Origin: Dolomedes plantarius
Taxonomy: Eukaryota; Arthropoda; Arachnida; Araneae; Dolomedidae
Direction: 5' to 3'
Assembly (NCBI GenBank): GCA_907164885.2
Contig: OU015501.1
Span: forward strand, 61,565,619 to 61,629,618
Length of the DNA: 64,000 nt
The notes under the pieces were generated by a model. The model saw only the letters and a program-made list of their open reading frames with translations. It was not told the DNA's origin and searched no databases. Each line of letters begins with the position of its first letter. The stretch's first letter is position 1. A program made the translations under genes and the position numbers. Shown here piece after piece: positions 44,315-55,842 of the stretch.

Positions 44315-45142
44315 TCTATATATACTATAAAACAGTTCCGTAACTGACTGACTGACTGACTGATTGACTGACTGACATACAACGCACAGACCAAACCGTT
44401 GTACCTAAAGGGCTGAAAATTTGCATGGCGAGTCTTCTTATAGTGTAGGGGTGCACTAAGTAAGATTTTTGAAAAAATCCTCTTAGATTTTTAAAAATTA
44501 AATTTTTAAGCTGCTTTGTAACATCCTTTAAAGTTTACTTTTAAATAACAATCTGAGGGTTATAAAATTTATATCACAAGAAAGATCATAAAAATTTCTT
44601 TAAAATGAAATCTTTTACGAATCTTTACCTCCATTTTCCGATTTTTGGTGAATTTTTAAAGATTAATTTTTAGAATTTAATTTATTAAATGTTAATCACG
44701 CGGTTTATTTTCTTTTTTGTGATACTTTAAATTAATTTATCGTCACGTGCATAACAACGAAATAAATTGACAAAAAAATATTGAAATACGATAAAAGGTA
44801 AAATTTAACCACCAGACTAACTGAGATGGAAGTTTTTTAAGAATTTAATTCAAAATAGTATGTTTTATGGATATTAAACATACAAATTAGTTGCATACAT
44901 TCACCTTTGTATTTAATTTGAATATTTTCTTCTACATTACTTTGTTTATAAAAATATCCGTTACGATTTTTTTATAAATCTATTTTTTTAATTTTTTTGC
45001 ATAAATTGCATACATTGGCTGTTGTATTTAAACGCACGTATAAATATATTTTTTTTTTGCTTTTTTTTGGTATTAATTGCATATATTGACCGCTGTATTT
45101 AATTTGAATGTACTCCGTAGCGAATCACGGGTACTTAGCTAG
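44315..45142 (+). mobile_element. Non-autonomous Helitron, copy 2
   Basis: Begins TCTATATATACTATAAAACA at 44315 and ends ...GTACTTAGCTAG at 45142. It is preceded by A and followed by T, the Helitron AT insertion rule. A (GACT)n run lies near the 5' end (about 44343-44377). The sequence aligns with the minus-strand copy at 9271-10103 from end to end, including ACGCACAGACYAAACCG and AAGGGCTGAAA blocks. No protein is encoded. Confidence 0.85.
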
Positions 45143-46790
45143 TATTAAAATATAAATACGTATTAACAGACATTTTAGAAGAAATATTCTTTATTTCTCA
45201 AAGTTTGCAATGGACATAAAGTGAGTGGTAATAACTGATAATCAATGCTGAGTACGAGGAATGGACAGTAATGAGAAATATTGGTATTTCTAGAATTGTC
45301 ATCTATAATTGTCCCTCGAAGCTGCATATTAAATGCTTGTGTGCGTTTCACTCATTTAAAAATTATGACTTAGGAATAAGATACTGGAAAAAAAAGAGAT
45401 AAAGAAAAACTAAGGGATTTTATATTACTTAAAAGTTGTGTACATAATTCTGTTCGTAGCATGTTATGAATAGTAAAGTTCTTTGGAAAAATGTCTAAAC
45501 AGAGATGATTTGATGTTTATAAATATCTAAAATATCCCTATGCCGACATCTTTAGAATTTCCTGTATTTCTGTCTTTCCCCTAAAGTAATTAACATCTGA
45601 GTATGAATTTAAAATAGCATTTTTTATTTTTATTTTGCTTTACTCTATTCAAAATATTAGAACTATTATATAAATTGAAAAATAAGCTCTAGGGACGGGA
45701 GAGGTAAGCATTACACTGTTATTTCTAGTTAAAAGAGAGTTTTTTTAACCGTTCGTGTTACTGGAAGTACAACTGACTTCGAGATCCGATAACTTATCAC
45801 CGATAATAATCGTATTATAACGGGAATTGAAAAATCAAGGTATAATTGCTGAACGTTGAGGTCCACAATAAACATATTAAACATTTTAAATCTATAATAA
45901 AATAGACTGCAATTAGAAAAATAAACCATTCGTTTAAATTAAGTAAAAATCATAGTAAATAAATATTTGACGATAACTGGAAAACTTTGGTGCTGAATTA
46001 AACGTCTAAATTGAATTTCAGTACTTTATTTGAAATTCACTTTAATATTTACTATAATGCATTATTAATAAAGGTATAAAAATTATTGTCTTTTTTTTAA
46101 ACTCACGATTTTATAAAATAACGTAAATTATAGTTTTTTTTTCAGAATGCTAATGAAATATTGCCTTACTTTATAAAATTAAGCTATTTTAGCAGTCAAT
46201 ACAAACAATAGAGTTTCATACGTCTATAAAATTCAAAATAAACGTTCTGCTAATTTTTTTTAAATTTGATTATATACTTAAATCCCCATTTTTAAATAAG
46301 TCTTTGAACGAAGTTTTCAGTTTTATTTCTTCATTAGCTGCTTTTAGAAACTACATTATATTTTTTATCGTAATTAATTTTTTTTGTAAATGATTGCAGA
46401 GAATCAAACTGTTTTGATAAACATTTTAATGAGCAATAACTTATTAATAAGCATAAATGTAAGTGTATATATGCATAGTTCAAAACAATATATTGTGCGA
46501 TCTGCTTTAATTATCCTCAAATACTTGTAAATTTCCAATCCAAATTTCGAACTGAACAAAATTCACAATCTTTTAATTTAGAAATGTGACAAAAATAAAA
46601 CCACCCCCACACAAAATATATCAGATACGATCAAGCTATTTTTATGTTCTCCATTATTGATCGTTAAATGACCATCCTTTTTTAATTATTCAATTAATTT
46701 AGGCCGCTTCTTGAGAAGCAGCGCAGGCCTATTTGAGGAGTTAGGCTGAGTGTTTGAAAAGCTCTTAGATATAGGCGTAAACCGTTTTCA
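45143..46790. other. Stretch without a recognisable gene
   Basis: AT-rich. From about 46700 the composition becomes less AT-rich towards the CRE/X-box pair. No coding frame is credible. Confidence 0.5.
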
Positions 46791-46791
46791 T

Positions 46792-46814
46792 TGACGTCAT
46801 GTCTCCATGGCAAC
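46792..46814. promoter_or_regulatory. CRE next to an RFX X-box
   Basis: TGACGTCA at 46792-46799 is a perfect palindromic cAMP-response element (CREB/ATF site). One base later GTCTCCATGGCAAC (46801-46814) fits the RFX X-box consensus GTNNCC-AT-GGNAAC in full. In animals, RFX proteins bind X-boxes in ciliary gene promoters. CRE and X-box sites also act together in some promoters. The surrounding 46700-46960 is GC-richer than its neighbours and could be a promoter, but I found no coding exon nearby. The site could also be part of an uncharacterised repeat. Confidence 0.6.
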
Positions 46815-48759
46815 CGCGAACACAATTTTTTCCCCTCCCTGGTGACCCATTGTATAAGTGAGCACAAGATTTTACACATTTCTTTTGTACCGCAATTTCC
46901 GAAGCACAATCATTGGGGTGCGAGGCCACGTCTTTAGTGCGTGTCTATGCGTGTTGATTGCAGACATAGTAGATGTTTGATGGAATCAGCCACTCAGGAC
47001 GGAATTTTATAAGAGCAGGTTATCTGAAAAATTCAATATACACGTGCGCTTTTCAACGGAATCAATACCCTCTTTAGCAAAATACACATTGTTTGTGCGG
47101 CAGTGTGGCCGAAGTTGAACCAAGCTTTATTGCAAATTAACGCAAACCGTTTTTGTTAATATGACTGCTTTTTCATTTAAAATAAATCAGCAAGAAAATC
47201 TGATGGAATTAATCTAAAATTCATTCTCATATCCTATATAGTAGTAAATTTTATTTAAGAGAAATTTAGCTATTTAAATGTAGCTATAGTTTATAAGGTG
47301 TACAATTATGCAATATGCTCATACTTATATGCATGCTAACTTTCAACTATACAAATTATTTATAGTGTCTGTTTTCGTCATTTATACAAATGCACAAAGG
47401 GTGGGAGTAAAAGGAAATATTTTCAATAAGTATTCTTCGAAACTATTATACAAGAGGTAAAAAAAAAACTTTCCTTTAGAAATAAGCCCTTTAGAAATAA
47501 AAACAATCTGTAATTTAAAGTAAAAGAATGACCTGGTAATAATACGGTGAAGTTTTAAATTCTGTTAGGTTTTTAAGTTAAATATCTAGATGCCAGCGTA
47601 TTGGATCAGTATGATAACGAAAGAAAATATATGTATATATGATGCCTTAAATGCCCTTACGATCTAATGCCTTTATTACATTTATGCTGACTAAGAAAAA
47701 GTAATTATAAAATGCTATCCTTTAATCGCTATAAGATCCTAGTTTCACTGTGCCATTATCCTTCATTTCTTCTTATTTTTATCCGTCTGTAGTTCATTTC
47801 ATTCTGCCGTCATTTCGAACACTCTATAAATAAACAGGACTCAAGTCTTTTAAGCACTTTGATTTTGCATTCTTGTTTAAACATGTGGACAGCGCTTGAA
47901 TTGTGGCAAAGAACCAGGTAGTTTTGAAATGTAATTTTACAATCTTCAAAGGTACAGTAACTGGATAGTCGTTTCTTTTAAGAGTTCAGGGGATTTTAAT
48001 GAAATCTTCAATGACTTCAACGAAATCATCAATTTTAACCTTTAACTGTAGTTGAGCTCCTTGGAGACCTTTTGCCGAAAGAAAATTTCATATTTGTTTT
48101 GGAAGGTAATCGGCAGCCTGCCGATTACACAGCTCGTACTGCTTCATCTATCGAATCAAATTGTGCTCAACAATTTAAAATTCTCATATGCCAAAGGTTT
48201 CCAATAGCACATGATTTTCACACACTGAGATAATAAGCAGTGTCGTTCTCAGTCATAGAGGAGCGATCTTAAAAGCAATGATTTTGGAATAATGTCCATT
48301 AAAAGTGTAAAATTAAACTTATTCCCCAGACGAAAAAAATAGTACTAATAACTTGCATTTCATAGACACTAACCTAAAGCTGAACAGGCTATAATATAGC
48401 CTGTCTGATGTTTGTTTTAGTCAAACTCCAACTGTAACTGACGCAGATAGAACAGAAATGAGAAAGCAGCTGTAAGCCAAATTAAAATTTTGTAAGAATG
48501 TGAATTTGTCTTAATTTATTTACATACAACTGCATACTGACAGTCTCTGGAGATTGAATCTGCACATAGTTCAGCTTTGTGCTATGGTAAAATGTCAAAT
48601 TCACGAGTGATTATAGAAGCAAATAAAAAGTATACATTTTTGCTATCTGATATTCCATGCCTTAAGCATGAGGCTATTAGACAAGGTTAAAAGTTCTTAG
48701 AACGCTAATGGCGTTTAATGGCTAGATAAATGGGTATAAAGTATATATAATACGATATA
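46815..48759. other. Stretch without a recognisable gene
   Basis: The first ~350 bp downstream of the CRE/X-box pair has fewer AT runs. The rest is AT-rich with one perfect palindrome at 48106-48128. No open frame of note. Confidence 0.5.
48106..48128. repeat. Palindrome, 11-bp arms, one-base centre
   Basis: GTAATCGGCAG, C, CTGCCGATTAC. Perfect arms, GC-rich at the centre. Could be the core of a short palindromic repeat or a binding site for a dimeric protein. Confidence 0.75.
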
Positions 48760-49073
48760 CAGTCGAACCCCGTTATAGCGAATCCTGTATATAACGAACG
48801 AAAATTTTGGTCCCGCCATTTTCCGATTTTACTTTACTTAATTAGTCAGTTTAATGCAATCGATTTTTCTCGATTTAATTCTTTAATGATCATTTTTAAT
48901 ATATTTTATCAATTTTTAATACATGATTATTGAATACACATTGCAACTAATGAGCTATACATTTTGAGAACTAATAACTTGCATTTTTCTTAACGGTTCG
49001 GATATAGCGAACCACCGGATAAAGCGAACAAAATCTTTGGTCCCTTGAAGTTCGTTATAACGGGGTTCGACTG
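48760..49073. mobile_element. pogo/Tc1-like MITE
   Basis: Ends CAGTCGAACCCCGTTATAGC and, complemented, CAGTCGAACCCCGTTATAAC form an inverted repeat of about 24 bp, flanked by TA on both sides (48758-48759 and 49074-49075). Subterminal repeats of the kind GATATAGCGAACCACCGG and TATAACGAACG recur inside. These termini resemble pogo/Tigger elements. The 314-bp element is non-coding. Confidence 0.85.
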
Positions 49074-49640
49074 TATGTCATACATATATTTCAAAATTGC
49101 ACGGAACGCACACCACGCAAGAGATATTACTAATGCCAAAAACTAACAACTCCGGGTTTCTCCCTCATTATAGGATTCTAGTGATCTATGCTTTACCAGT
49201 AAAGCGCAATCCAACGTTTTCTGTGCAAAACTTTGAAAACTTGAAAATGGAAAAATATCATGAAACACACACTCTTGTAGAAGGGGGTAACAATTGCCAA
49301 TGAAATGAGTTACTAATGGAACTTGGCGCTCTATAGTGCCAAGTTGCATAAGAGATATATCTCTTATGGGTAAACGAATTCATGAAGTGTAAAATATTAT
49401 GTATGAGTTATATTAGTTAAAAATCATAAATCACATCTTTTTCAGAGAAATTTACGCATTTTTATCAACACGTTATACATAAATAGTTAAGGAAAAATCC
49501 GCAACGTTTTTCTGAAACTTTATTTTCAAAGTTTTTAATGCAACGTTTTGGAGCTTTCAGTGTAGTGGCGCCATCTCTGATTACAAAATATAAATAAAGT
49601 TTTTTTATAAAAAATGATGTTCCAAGATCTCCTATACCGG
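49074..49640. other. Short stretch with two hairpins, no gene
   Basis: Holds the hairpin pair at 49320-49368 and otherwise AT-rich sequence. A small unrecognised frame at 49097-49303 overlaps an antisense one. Confidence 0.5.
49320..49368. repeat. Two adjacent hairpins
   Basis: AACTTGGC (49320-49327) pairs with GCCAAGTT (49338-49345). It is followed at once by a perfect 22-bp palindrome at 49347-49368 with arms CATAAGAGATA. They sit one base apart. Confidence 0.7.
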
Positions 49641-49861
49641 GTTTTCCTTTTGGTTCTGATGTTGCCCTGTTTCGTCTTATTACTGGACACGATTGCCCCA
49701 ATACCCACCTTTATAGAATAGGTCTAAGGGACTCACCTGATTGTACTTTATGAAATTCCGAACGACCAATGAATGGTTAACATTTAGACACGTGCACTGC
49801 ACTTAATAGTTTTGATTTTATTGTTCAGAAATACTGGGAAGCCATAAGACTGATGACTTGA
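49641..49861 (+). pseudogene. Non-LTR retrotransposon (LINE) RNase H tail
   Basis: One plus-strand frame reads SDVALFRLITGHDCPNTHLY and continues RIGLRDSPDCTL. This is the pattern that ends many arthropod Jockey-type LINE ORF2 proteins (FRL-TGH---HL-RIGL-DSP-C-LC), just before a Cys/His zinc-binding tail. The next codon is TGA where a Cys is expected, then NSERPMNG, a TAA where Glu is expected, then HLDTCTALNSF. The frame closes at 49859-49861. Only the last ~70 codons survive, typical of 5'-truncated LINEs. No tail or target duplication was defined. Confidence 0.75.
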
Positions 49862-50114
49862 TTGTCAAACGTCCGGTATTTGTAAATAAATATAAAAAAT
49901 GTGCAATTTTTTGTTTGCTCCCACAGATTACGCAATCGATGGCTGCGAGGCGGCAGCAGAGCCACGGTTGGGGTTAGAAGAGATGGACCAGAGGATGAGA
50001 ATTAGCTCCCAGTTTTTATAAGATTTCTAGTATTAGCCCTAAGTTCTTTATAAGATTATAATGAACCATGCTTAAAACATGAAGCAATTTCAGTTAAATT
50101 ATCTTTTTTAATGA

Positions 50115-50496
50115 CTAGGGGCTTCGCCCCTAGGCTTGCTACGCTCGCTTCTCTGTTATGGCTAATAGCGAAATACATAGGGGTGATTCTCGGGCAATGT
50201 AACAGCTTCCATCCATTTACTGTTGTCACTCTTAATGCGAAGAGCGTTTCATCACTGTTGAGTTATCAGATTTAAAACCCAATTAAAAATCTAAAATTTA
50301 AGATACTAGGGGCTTCACCCCTAGGCTCGCTACGCTCGCTCCTATGTTATGGCTAATAACGAGATACATAGGGGTGATACTCGGGCAGTGTAACAGTTTC
50401 CATCCATTTACTGTTGTCACCCTTAATGCGAAGGGCGTTTCATGACTGTTGAATTGTCAGCTTGAAAATTCAATTAAAAATCGAAAATTTAAGATA
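50115..50496. repeat. Two tandem 191-bp units with CTAGGGGCTTCGCCCCTAG hairpin
   Basis: Unit 1 is 50115-50305 and unit 2 is 50306 to about 50496. Shared landmarks are TTGCTACGCTCGCT/TCGCTACGCTCGCT, ATACATAGGGGTGAT and CATCCATTTACTGTTGTCAC. They are about 88-90% identical by eye. In unit 2 one hairpin base is changed (CTTCACCCC). Confidence 0.88.
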
Positions 50497-50996
50497 TAGA
50501 CTTGAAATGGGGTTTATATGAATAAGAAAGCTTTCAGCTTCCAGATGATGTAAATATTTTCTTAGTAAGATAAAAACTCGAGGAGCATCGATATTACATA
50601 CACATAGGGGACGATATTTCTTGAAAAACTGTGTTTCATTTTTTGATGAAAATATTAGTCTGTTTTAAAATACTTTTAAACAAATGAGGTCTAGTTTGAA
50701 AGAGAAATGTCTGTAGTCTTAGATTGTAAAAAGATCAAAATTCTACGATCAGTTTTTGGCGAGATATTGTAATCTGAAGATGAAAAAGGTCAATATTTTC
50801 CCACAAAACATAAAATAAAAAAAAACTTAAAATCCGACCAAGATGAGACATGTCTTACTTTGTTCCCCACATTTTTCTGCATCTATTGGTATTGGTCTCG
50901 ATCCCATACCCCAGCGGTTTCGGAGGAGATAGCGTGACAAGCTTTTGACAGTGGCTGCTGCTGCAGCGGGAGTTACTTTTTTTTAGAATAGAGAGA
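50115..50996 (-). mobile_element. Candidate second Helitron family with duplicated 3' end
   Basis: On the minus strand it begins TCTCTCTATTCTAAAAAAAA (complement ending 50996) after an A, and ends at GCCCCTAG (complement of 50115) before a T. The 3' end forms a perfect stem, CTAGGGGC, loop GAA, GCCCCTAG. The last 191 bp are present twice in tandem, each unit ending in the same hairpin-CTAG. No Rep/helicase is encoded. The hairpin touches the CTAG terminus instead of standing ~10 bases away, so the assignment is tentative. Confidence 0.5.
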
Positions 50997-53023
50997 TATG
51001 TATAGTTTTTAGTAGGTGGAGTGTATCAGATAAAACATTATTCGTGTATAAAATTTTAACATGTTATAACAATGTTAGAATACGTTAAAATACATAATAG
51101 CACAGGCAAATAGATCCTGAACATAAAAAATATATAGCTATAACATTTGTAAAGTTCGCATTTAATATACCCTTTTGCAAATTTTGTATAGTTCTATTGT
51201 AATCACGAGTATTTAACAGAAATCATAGTTATAGATGTGCATGGGCATTTTAATGCATTTCTCTGTATTTTATTTGCTATTTTCATTTTAATACCATAGG
51301 TTACATTTATCCCCCTGATTCTTGATCTAAATTTAAAGTTATTCTAGTATAAAGTACTATAAGTTCAAATGTGTTATAGTATGTCAGTATGATGTATAAT
51401 TAAACCAAAAAATATTATATCAAGCATTTATTAAAATAAATTTTTGTACGAAAACAACAAATTAAAATCCAATGACTAGATGTAAATTGAAGCTGTTCCA
51501 GAATTAATCCAATCTGGATTTAGCCAAATTTCAGTGGCTAAATTAACTGGTAAAGAAATTGTTGCACGGAAAATGGTACAACCGTTTCACAAGTGCAAGT
51601 AATTAATATAAGAGAGCAAGTATGGAGCATAATGCAAGTAATATAATGCAAAGATAATGCAAGTAATTAATATTTTAAGAGAATATTCTAGAGGTATGTA
51701 GTTGAGGTAACAGTAACTACTGCATCGATGTGACTTTTCAATTTCTAATTTCTTTAACATTTATATCTCTCTGGAAAAAAATAATAATCTCTTTAAAATT
51801 ATTCGAAGGTGAATTCTAATTTTGACCAACAGATAATAACGCCATGTTTCCCTCATCACGAAAATCTCAATTTTTGAAACTGATGCCTTTTCGTGGAAAT
51901 CGAATTCCAAGTGGCCCTTCCGGTGATAAAAGCTTCAATTTAACCTCGCGTAACCCTTCACTAGAAATCGATTTTCAGAAGCAGGGATTCAACTACTCAC
52001 CTCTCCTAACAAACTGATGTCTTATCGTACGTTCGATGATGTCATACCTGGTGATGTCACTCCTCGAGGTGTCATTTTACCGATTATACCCCTAACCACC
52101 ACTTGTTGGTGAGCTCTATTTTACCAACAAATGACGATCTCGCAAACATGGAAAAAGATTTATGAAAATGTATTTACATTCGATGTTGAAAACAAGTATA
52201 AGCTGTGCTTTTATTTTACCCTATACAAATAAAAATTTTATAAGATTTTTGGAAAACTGGACGTAAAAGAATAAGGCTGATAAGTTAGCTCATATTTCAT
52301 TTTACTTTCGACATTATCTCCAGCAGCAGAAAGCATTTGATACTTCTTCAACTCGTTTTACTCTCTAAAAATTCTTGAATGCATCGGAAAAATCTTTGCA
52401 CTCAATTTAGAAACCAAAATAATTTACTTTAGTGAAGGACAAAAAACGCAGTTAACCAGAGAATTGGGCTCTACAAAAACCATTTCTTCCACATTCTTGC
52501 ATCTAGGAAGTACAAAACTTTTATTCGTCTCATAATGGGATCAATATTTTTTCACTGATATCTTTTCCTTTACTAGATTTTATTGTCTTGATTTAAGGTA
52601 TCACCTGGTTCAGAAATGGGTCATTTCTCTGCGCTAAGAGCAAACTTCACAATTCACTATTTTTCTGTGATTCACTTTTTCTTTTATGAAAAGAGATTTT
52701 AGAACTGTTGTGCAAATCTAATTAGTTAAATGTGTAAATATTTGTTAATTTGGTACAGTCTTCTTTGAAGTATGAGTTTTATACTTCAGAGAAGCTTGAG
52801 AATCACCTGAAAGGAAGGTTGGCAGGTAAACGAGTATAGTCTCAAGTATTCTGTTTTTAGAATCCTAGTTTCATAAAAATTAAGACGCGAAGGGGCTAAA
52901 TTTTCAATAAATCTAGAGTGTTAGAAAAATTTTAATTAAATTAATTATTATCAAATGTAATGAATCGCTAGAATTTTGATATATGATGAAACTCCTCATA
53001 CCACAGATCAGAGCATCAGAATA
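50997..53023. other. Stretch without a recognisable gene
   Basis: About 2 kb with no credible coding frame. The part at 51830-52140 is less AT-rich, with repeated GATGTCA phrases, and may be a decayed repeat. Boundaries could not be drawn. Confidence 0.5.
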
Positions 53024-53610
53024 AGGTAGATGTCCCAAATATCGCCTACTCTAACTTTTTTTCTACATTTCATCCACTTTTTTAGTTTCTGATTAGGCTG
53101 GAAACTCAAAGCACATCCCTAAGAACTATTTCCTTTCGAATACTGAGATACAACCAGCTTCAAAACCAGTGCCAGTTTAAGTTATGTAGCTAATTTGGAA
53201 AAATTTAAATTTCCAGTGAACTCCAGAGCGGTTCCTAATATCGCCTACCTCTGTTCCTCTTACCGCCTACCAGGCGAAATTAAGAGCACCTGTTAAAAGA
53301 TGTTGCTAGCAGAGTCTCTGTTTAATGCTCTTTCAAATGGTATAAGCAAAATTAGAATTTGGATGCACCTACCTGGTCATTCACTAGATTCTGATTCTTT
53401 GGAACTAAAGTTTACGAAGACAACAGCCAAAACAACTTCAGACGCCATAGTTTCTGTTGTCAGTGATAAGAGCGTTGTCGCTATCGCCGCTGTTAGTACA
53501 AACCCAGAACTAAGAAGTTACTGCATTTTCTCATACATAGAGCGAATCATACTTTAGAAATACGAGTAGGCGATATTAGACACAGGGGTGATATTTGGGA
53601 CACTCACTCT
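53024..53610. mobile_element. Probable MITE with TGTCCCAAATATC ends
   Basis: TGTCCCAAATATC at 53031-53043 is inverted at 53590-53602. The word TATCGCCTAC occurs at both ends and again at about 53242, with a variant TACCGCCTACC near 53260. The 587-bp interior has an unrecognised 85-codon frame (53300-53557, +). A clear target duplication was not found, so the superfamily is unknown. Confidence 0.55.
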
Positions 53611-54734
53611 ATTTAATTTCTTCAGCGATACTTCAAAGGACAGTGTCAATGAACTACTTTATCTTGCTAATTAATAGCTTCATGTTGACAAGACACTGTA
53701 CATAGCTTTATAGGTTGTAGGATAAAGGGATGAATTTTGACCTGTTATTTAACAGTTATGGTCAACCTTCGATGAAGAGTCAGAAGCAGGGTACTTACAG
53801 GACTTACATAAGAAAAGCATTCAGCTGTTACCCGCATCCACATAGAAAAAACCAAGATTCAATACTGTATGAAACTCAGTGTATTATTTTTCAGCTTATC
53901 GGGCGTAACGAGCATTTTTTCGGCGCTATGGGTTTAGTTATAGCTATAGTAAGGGATGCCGAGATCTGTCACTACTTCTTGGAAATGTGGCATTGTAACA
54001 ATCCGTACAGCATTCTAATATAAAGAAAATGTAACATTAAGTTTCAGTACGATCGCGACCTTTGAAGTGGCCTTACCAGTATATGACAGCTCCGTTGCAG
54101 CAAAGTAATAATGTCTGCCTGTAACCCTTTTCAGTAACTTTACAGCTTGACGGCTTTGCATCGGTTCAACGTGAAAACACGAAATAAGAAGAATATAAGG
54201 AAATAAAAGGAATAAGATATCACAGGTGTAAATGACGTGATTTCAAACGTTCTTGTGTTTGAATGGTTGTACTAACGTTGATTTCCGCAATTTTTGAATT
54301 AACCGTGAAATACGACTATAGTTTGAAGAACACTTTAAGAAATTGGACATGATAAATTATTCCTAGAGTTACAGATTTTTGTTCGAATAATGAATCTGTA
54401 CGAATTTTAAAACTTTCTTTAAATTTTGCAGTGATAAAAGTTTATTTTTTTCTAAAGCAGTGTCACATTATGAAATACTGTAAAATATGATAAAGTTAGA
54501 ATTTTAATTCTTTAGGATACCTGTGAACAACTTTCCATAAGGTTCTTGAAGACAGAAAATGTTTGTATTCATGATTTGTATTCATTTAAACATACAGAAG
54601 GATCTTTTGAGTCTTTTTTGTGTTTAATGATTGTCTTCAACAGAGCAGAAATATATACCGAAATTTAGCTGCTGAAACAGATGTAACTTAAGATGCCTAG
54701 TCTCAAATCCTGTTAAATACCAATGGATGCATGT
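53611..54734. other. Stretch without a recognisable gene
   Basis: Contains an unrecognised 97-codon frame at 53730-54023 (+). No repeats or RNA features noticed. Confidence 0.5.
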
Positions 54735-55600
54735 TTATTACTATTCACGAGACTTAGTGAGCTTAACTGAAAGCTGGTGGACAAACAGAAAATATAATAC
54801 ACAACAAACCGAGAGATATAAAAAGGCGGAAATGGTCTTTCTTGTTGAGTTCCTCGCTAATACCTACTGAATGTAATAATTACTGTTTGGGACATTTAAT
54901 GATAGAAAAGTGAACTTAACTAAAAACTGGAGGGCAAACGAAAGCATTAATGTAATGTGTTACAAACTGTGAAGCAAAAATATGGAAACCTTTTAGTTGA
55001 AATCCCTAATGCATATTGCATACTACTACTACGATTTGGGGGATGATAGTGAAAGAAAAGGGCACTATAAGAAAATGTGAAAGGCAAATAGGGAATAATA
55101 ATGTAATATCTAGAAACTAATGAGTAAAAAGGTGGAAACTCGCATGTTGAGTTACCCACCAATGCGTAATATTATTATTATACAGGAGATTTTAGTATTA
55201 AAAGTGAACTTAATAAAAAAGTTTATGCAAAATGAAAATATTAATGTAAATCCCTGCAAACCCAGATAAGAAAAAAATGGAAACTATTTAGTTGAGTTCC
55301 CCACTAATATTTGGCTAAAAATTGACCGGCAGGCAGAAGATGTAAATGCTATTCTCCTAAAGACTGAGAGGCAGAAAGAGGGAAATTGCCTCCTTATGTT
55401 CCTTAGTAATACTTATTGCGTATGATTATTACCACCATCATGATTATTAATATACCTAATTTTTCTAATGTAATATTGAAGTTCATCTAAAAACTGCTAA
55501 ACAAACAGAAAATATAAATATGATATCCTACAAACTAAGAAGTAAAAAATAAGGAAAATTGTAGAGTTCCAGACCTAATATTTATTGCATACAGAAAAAT
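54735..55600. repeat. Degenerate tandem array, ~150-bp period
   Basis: About six diverged units carry the same order of phrases. These are GTGAACTTAACTAAAAACTG-like, then CAAACAGAAAATATAAT-like, then a TACAAACT-GAG block, then GTTGAGTTCCCCACTAATA-like, then TATTGCATA with ATTATTA. Starts lie near 54760, 54910, 55061, 55204, 55312 and 55478. The units are heavily diverged, so the array is old. No coding content. Confidence 0.7.
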
Positions 55601-55842
55601 CAAAGGTCGTAACAGGTTGAATGCTAATAAAAAATTTTTGGGAGATGGAATTTATGAGGTATTTTAAAGGAATTCAAATACGAACAAAGTAACAAATGTC
55701 TTCAACTAATTACCTGTCTTCAGGAGTAATGATTTTAGCCTAAGCGATGCAAATGTGATGGATATCCTTTGATATATTTGGTTTTCCTAGTATGTATCAT
55801 ATAATATGATACACTTTTACCACGAGAGGAATTTTTGAAAAT

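Noticed and set aside
46694..46909. 71-codon minus-strand frame overlapping the CRE/X-box island
   Set aside because: No recognised domain. The GC-richer composition of the island is enough to explain an open frame.
53300..53557. 85-codon frame with less AT-biased codons inside the TGTCCCAAATATC element
   Set aside because: No recognisable domain. It is too short to be a transposase and is noted only as part of the element.
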